This document shows positions 62,376 through 64,000 of a stretch of DNA of 64,000 nucleotides, piece after piece. Under the pieces are notes generated by a model that worked only from the letters and a program-made list of their open reading frames with translations, had not been told where the DNA came from and ran no database searches. A program made the translations under genes and the position numbers. Source of the stretch: Pseudomonas congelans (GTDB taxonomy: Bacteria > Pseudomonadota > Gammaproteobacteria > Pseudomonadales > Pseudomonadaceae); the NCBI RefSeq assembly GCF_900103225.1, contig NZ_FNJH01000008.1, positions 122,189-186,188 of the forward strand. Direction: 5' to 3'. How positions within the stretch are numbered: the first letter of the stretch is position 1; each line of letters opens with the position of its first letter.

Positions 62376-63907
62376 GCCAGGACCCGCACGATCTGCTCAA
62401 CTATTACGTACGCAAAATCCTCACCTCCCGCGTCTACGACGTCGCCATCGAAACGCCGTTGCAAGGCGCTCGTCAGCTGTCCGAACGGCTGGGCAATCAG
62501 GTGCTGCTCAAGCGCGAAGACCTGCAGCCGGTGTTCTCGTTCAAGATTCGCGGCGCGTACAACAAGCTCGCGCAATTGCCCGCAGAGCAGACTGCGCGTG
62601 GGGTAGTGACGGCATCAGCGGGCAATCATGCACAGGGCCTGGCGCTGGCGGCGCGTGAGTTGGGGATCAAGGCGACCATCGTCATGCCGCGCACCACGCC
62701 GGAGATCAAGGTCGAAGGCGTGCGATCGCGGGGTGCCACTGTGGTGCTGCACGGCGACTCCTTCCCGGAAGCGCTGGCCTACTCGCTGAAGCTGGTCGAT
62801 GAGCAGGGTTTCGTCTACATCCATCCGTATGACGACCCTGACACCATCGCCGGGCAAGGCACGGTGGCGATGGAGATCCTTCGTCAGCAACCGGGCCAGC
62901 TGGATGCGATCTTTGTCCCGGTCGGCGGTGGCGGTCTGATTGCCGGTATCGCGGCCTACGTGAAATACCTGCGCCCGGAGATCAAGGTCATCGGCGTCGA
63001 GCCGGACGACTCCAACTGCCTGCAGGCGGCGATGGCCGCCGGCGAACGTGTGGTACTGAGCCAGGTCGGGCTGTTTGCCGATGGCGTGGCGGTGGCGCAG
63101 ATCGGCCATCACACCTTTGAAGTGTGCCGCCATTATGTCGACGAAGTGATCACCGTCAGCACCGACGAGATTTGCGCGGCGATCAAGGACATCTACGACG
63201 ACACCCGCTCGATCACCGAGCCGTCCGGCGCGCTGGGCGTGGCCGGGATCAAGAAGTATGTCGAGCAGCGCGGCGTCAGCGGCCAGACGCTGGTGGCGAT
63301 CGACTCCGGGGCCAACGTCAACTTCGACCGCTTGCGTCACGTGGCCGAACGCGCCGAACTGGGCGAAGGTCGCGAGGCGATCATTGCCGTGACCATTCCC
63401 GAACAACCGGGCAGCTTCAAGGCCTTCTGCGAGGCCATCGGCAAGCGGCAGATCACCGAGTTCAACTACCGCTATCACACCGACCGCGAGGCGCACATCT
63501 TCGTCGGCGTGCAGACCCATCCCGAGAACGACCCGCGCAGCGCCCTGATTGCCAGCCTGACCGAACAGGGTTTCCCGGTGCTGGACCTGACCGACAACGA
63601 ACTGGCCAAACTGCACATTCGCCACATGGTCGGCGGGCATGCCGAGCGGGTGAATGATGAAGTGGTGCTGCGCTTCGAGTTCCCGGAGCGACCGGGCGCG
63701 CTGTTCAACTTCCTCAACCGCCTGGGCGGGCGCTGGACCATCTCGATGTTCCACTACCGCAACCACGGCGCAGCTGACGGCCGGGTGGTTGCCGGGCTGG
63801 TAGTGCCCGAGGAAGAGCGGCATCTGGTCGGCGCTGCGCTGGATGAAATCGGTTACCGGTATTGGGACGAAAGCGAGAATCCGGCGTACCGCTTGTTTCT
63901 GGGCTGA
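62372..63907 (+). CDS. ilvA: Threonine ammonia-lyase, biosynthetic
   Basis: This 511-residue PLP enzyme deaminates threonine to 2-oxobutanoate, the first step of isoleucine synthesis. Lys58 in FSFKIRGAYNK binds PLP, ASAGNHAQG is near residue 82, and the glycine-rich PVGGGGLIAGIA is near residue 187. Two C-terminal ACT-like domains (residues about 330-500, with TIPEQPGSFKAFCEAIG and FEFPERPGALFNFLN) allow inhibition by isoleucine, as in the 514-residue E. coli enzyme. The ATG has AGGGG seven bases upstream and overlaps the stop of a small upstream ORF. A repeat follows the gene. Confidence 0.96.
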   Translation: MSQDPHDLLNYYVRKILTSRVYDVAIETPLQGARQLSERLGNQVLLKREDLQPVFSFKIRGAYNKLAQLPAEQTARGVVTASAGNHAQGLALAARELGIKATIVMPRTTPEIKVEGVRSRGATVVLHGDSFPEALAYSLKLVDEQGFVYIHPYDDPDTIAGQGTVAMEILRQQPGQLDAIFVPVGGGGLIAGIAAYVKYLRPEIKVIGVEPDDSNCLQAAMAAGERVVLSQVGLFADGVAVAQIGHHTFEVCRHYVDEVITVSTDEICAAIKDIYDDTRSITEPSGALGVAGIKKYVEQRGVSGQTLVAIDSGANVNFDRLRHVAERAELGEGREAIIAVTIPEQPGSFKAFCEAIGKRQITEFNYRYHTDREAHIFVGVQTHPENDPRSALIASLTEQGFPVLDLTDNELAKLHIRHMVGGHAERVNDEVVLRFEFPERPGALFNFLNRLGGRWTISMFHYRNHGAADGRVVAGLVVPEEERHLVGAALDEIGYRYWDESENPAYRLFLG

Positions 63908-63920
63908 GGCCGTGGATACT

Positions 63921-64000
63921 TCTCGTTCCTCACGCTCCGCGTCACAAGAGGACGCAGAGCGTCCAGACCGGTATGCCCACGCGGAGCATGGGCACGATAG
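63921..64000. repeat. Two-hairpin repeats at the right window edge
   Basis: A shortened forward copy (TCTCGTTCCTCACGCTCC then GCGTCAC, 63921-63945) is followed by a full inverted copy at 63950-64000 (GGACGCAGAGCGTCC; TGCCCACGCGGAGCATGGGCA; ending CACGATAG). The shortened copy seems to fuse the first hairpin to the last bases of the second. The repeat may continue beyond the window. Confidence 0.85.

Overview
The window reads as chromosome of a fluorescent pseudomonad, most likely the Pseudomonas syringae group. It is GC-rich and densely coded. The gene order (NAD-glutamate dehydrogenase, MoxR/Bat cluster, sbcDC, then pepN-DUF2797-YeaC-rhomboid-phosphatase-NAD kinase, DUF1853, fadH, AraC regulator) matches, from memory, a conserved Pseudomonas backbone around P. 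aeruginosa PA3068-PA3094. The interspersed two-hairpin repeats are of a kind I associate with P. syringae. Species is an inference.

Layout. Positions 1-9.7 kb: 3' part of acnB; mntP behind a convincing yybP-ykoY manganese riboswitch; the giant NAD-dependent glutamate dehydrogenase on the minus strand; two small metabolic or hypothetical genes. 9.9-16.8 kb: a tightly overlapping moxR-DUF58-DUF4381-VWA-VWA/TPR-batD operon (an envelope-associated AAA+/VWA system), followed by sbcD-sbcC for DNA hairpin and end processing. 21.7-29.1 kb: repeats, a small exported protein, a periplasmic lactonase-like propeller, and a sugar-acid catabolic locus (MFS permease, FAH-fold enzyme, IlvD/Edd dehydratase, FadR-type regulator) with a candidate operator between the divergent arms.

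29.1-31.8 kb is the clearest accessory island. Its composition becomes AT-richer. It holds an orphan PAAR protein, a DUF6402-like protein and two tandem membrane-anchored paralogues, the second broken by a one-base deletion. It looks like a type VI secretion cargo/immunity cassette. 31.9-36.9 kb: RND/MMPL permease, YCF48-like propeller and DUF1329 protein. 37.5-42.6 kb: a seven-gene minus-strand operon equivalent to E. coli yjfIJKLMC (DUF2170, PspA, DUF2491, DUF350, DUF1190, glutathionylspermidine-synthase-like), with a catalytically intact rhomboid protease inserted between the PspA and DUF2491 genes.

42.8-54.4 kb: pepN, DUF2797, YeaC, a second rhomboid, a metallophosphoesterase and NAD kinase in one tightly packed minus-strand block; a GGDEF protein; a DUF1853 gene; and an ArsB-like carrier plus an Fsr-like MFS exporter coupled by TAATG. 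54.4-64 kb: a repeat cluster, an MHS-family transporter, a PLP deaminase-like enzyme, FadH, a nitrilase-fold protein lacking its catalytic cysteine, an AraC regulator, two candidate very small ORFs, and ilvA preceded by an overlapping 38-codon ORF.

The best candidates for something not well described are the PAAR/DUF6402/tandem-paralogue cassette and the rhomboid-containing PspA operon. No tRNA, rRNA, transposase, phage gene or CRISPR array was seen.
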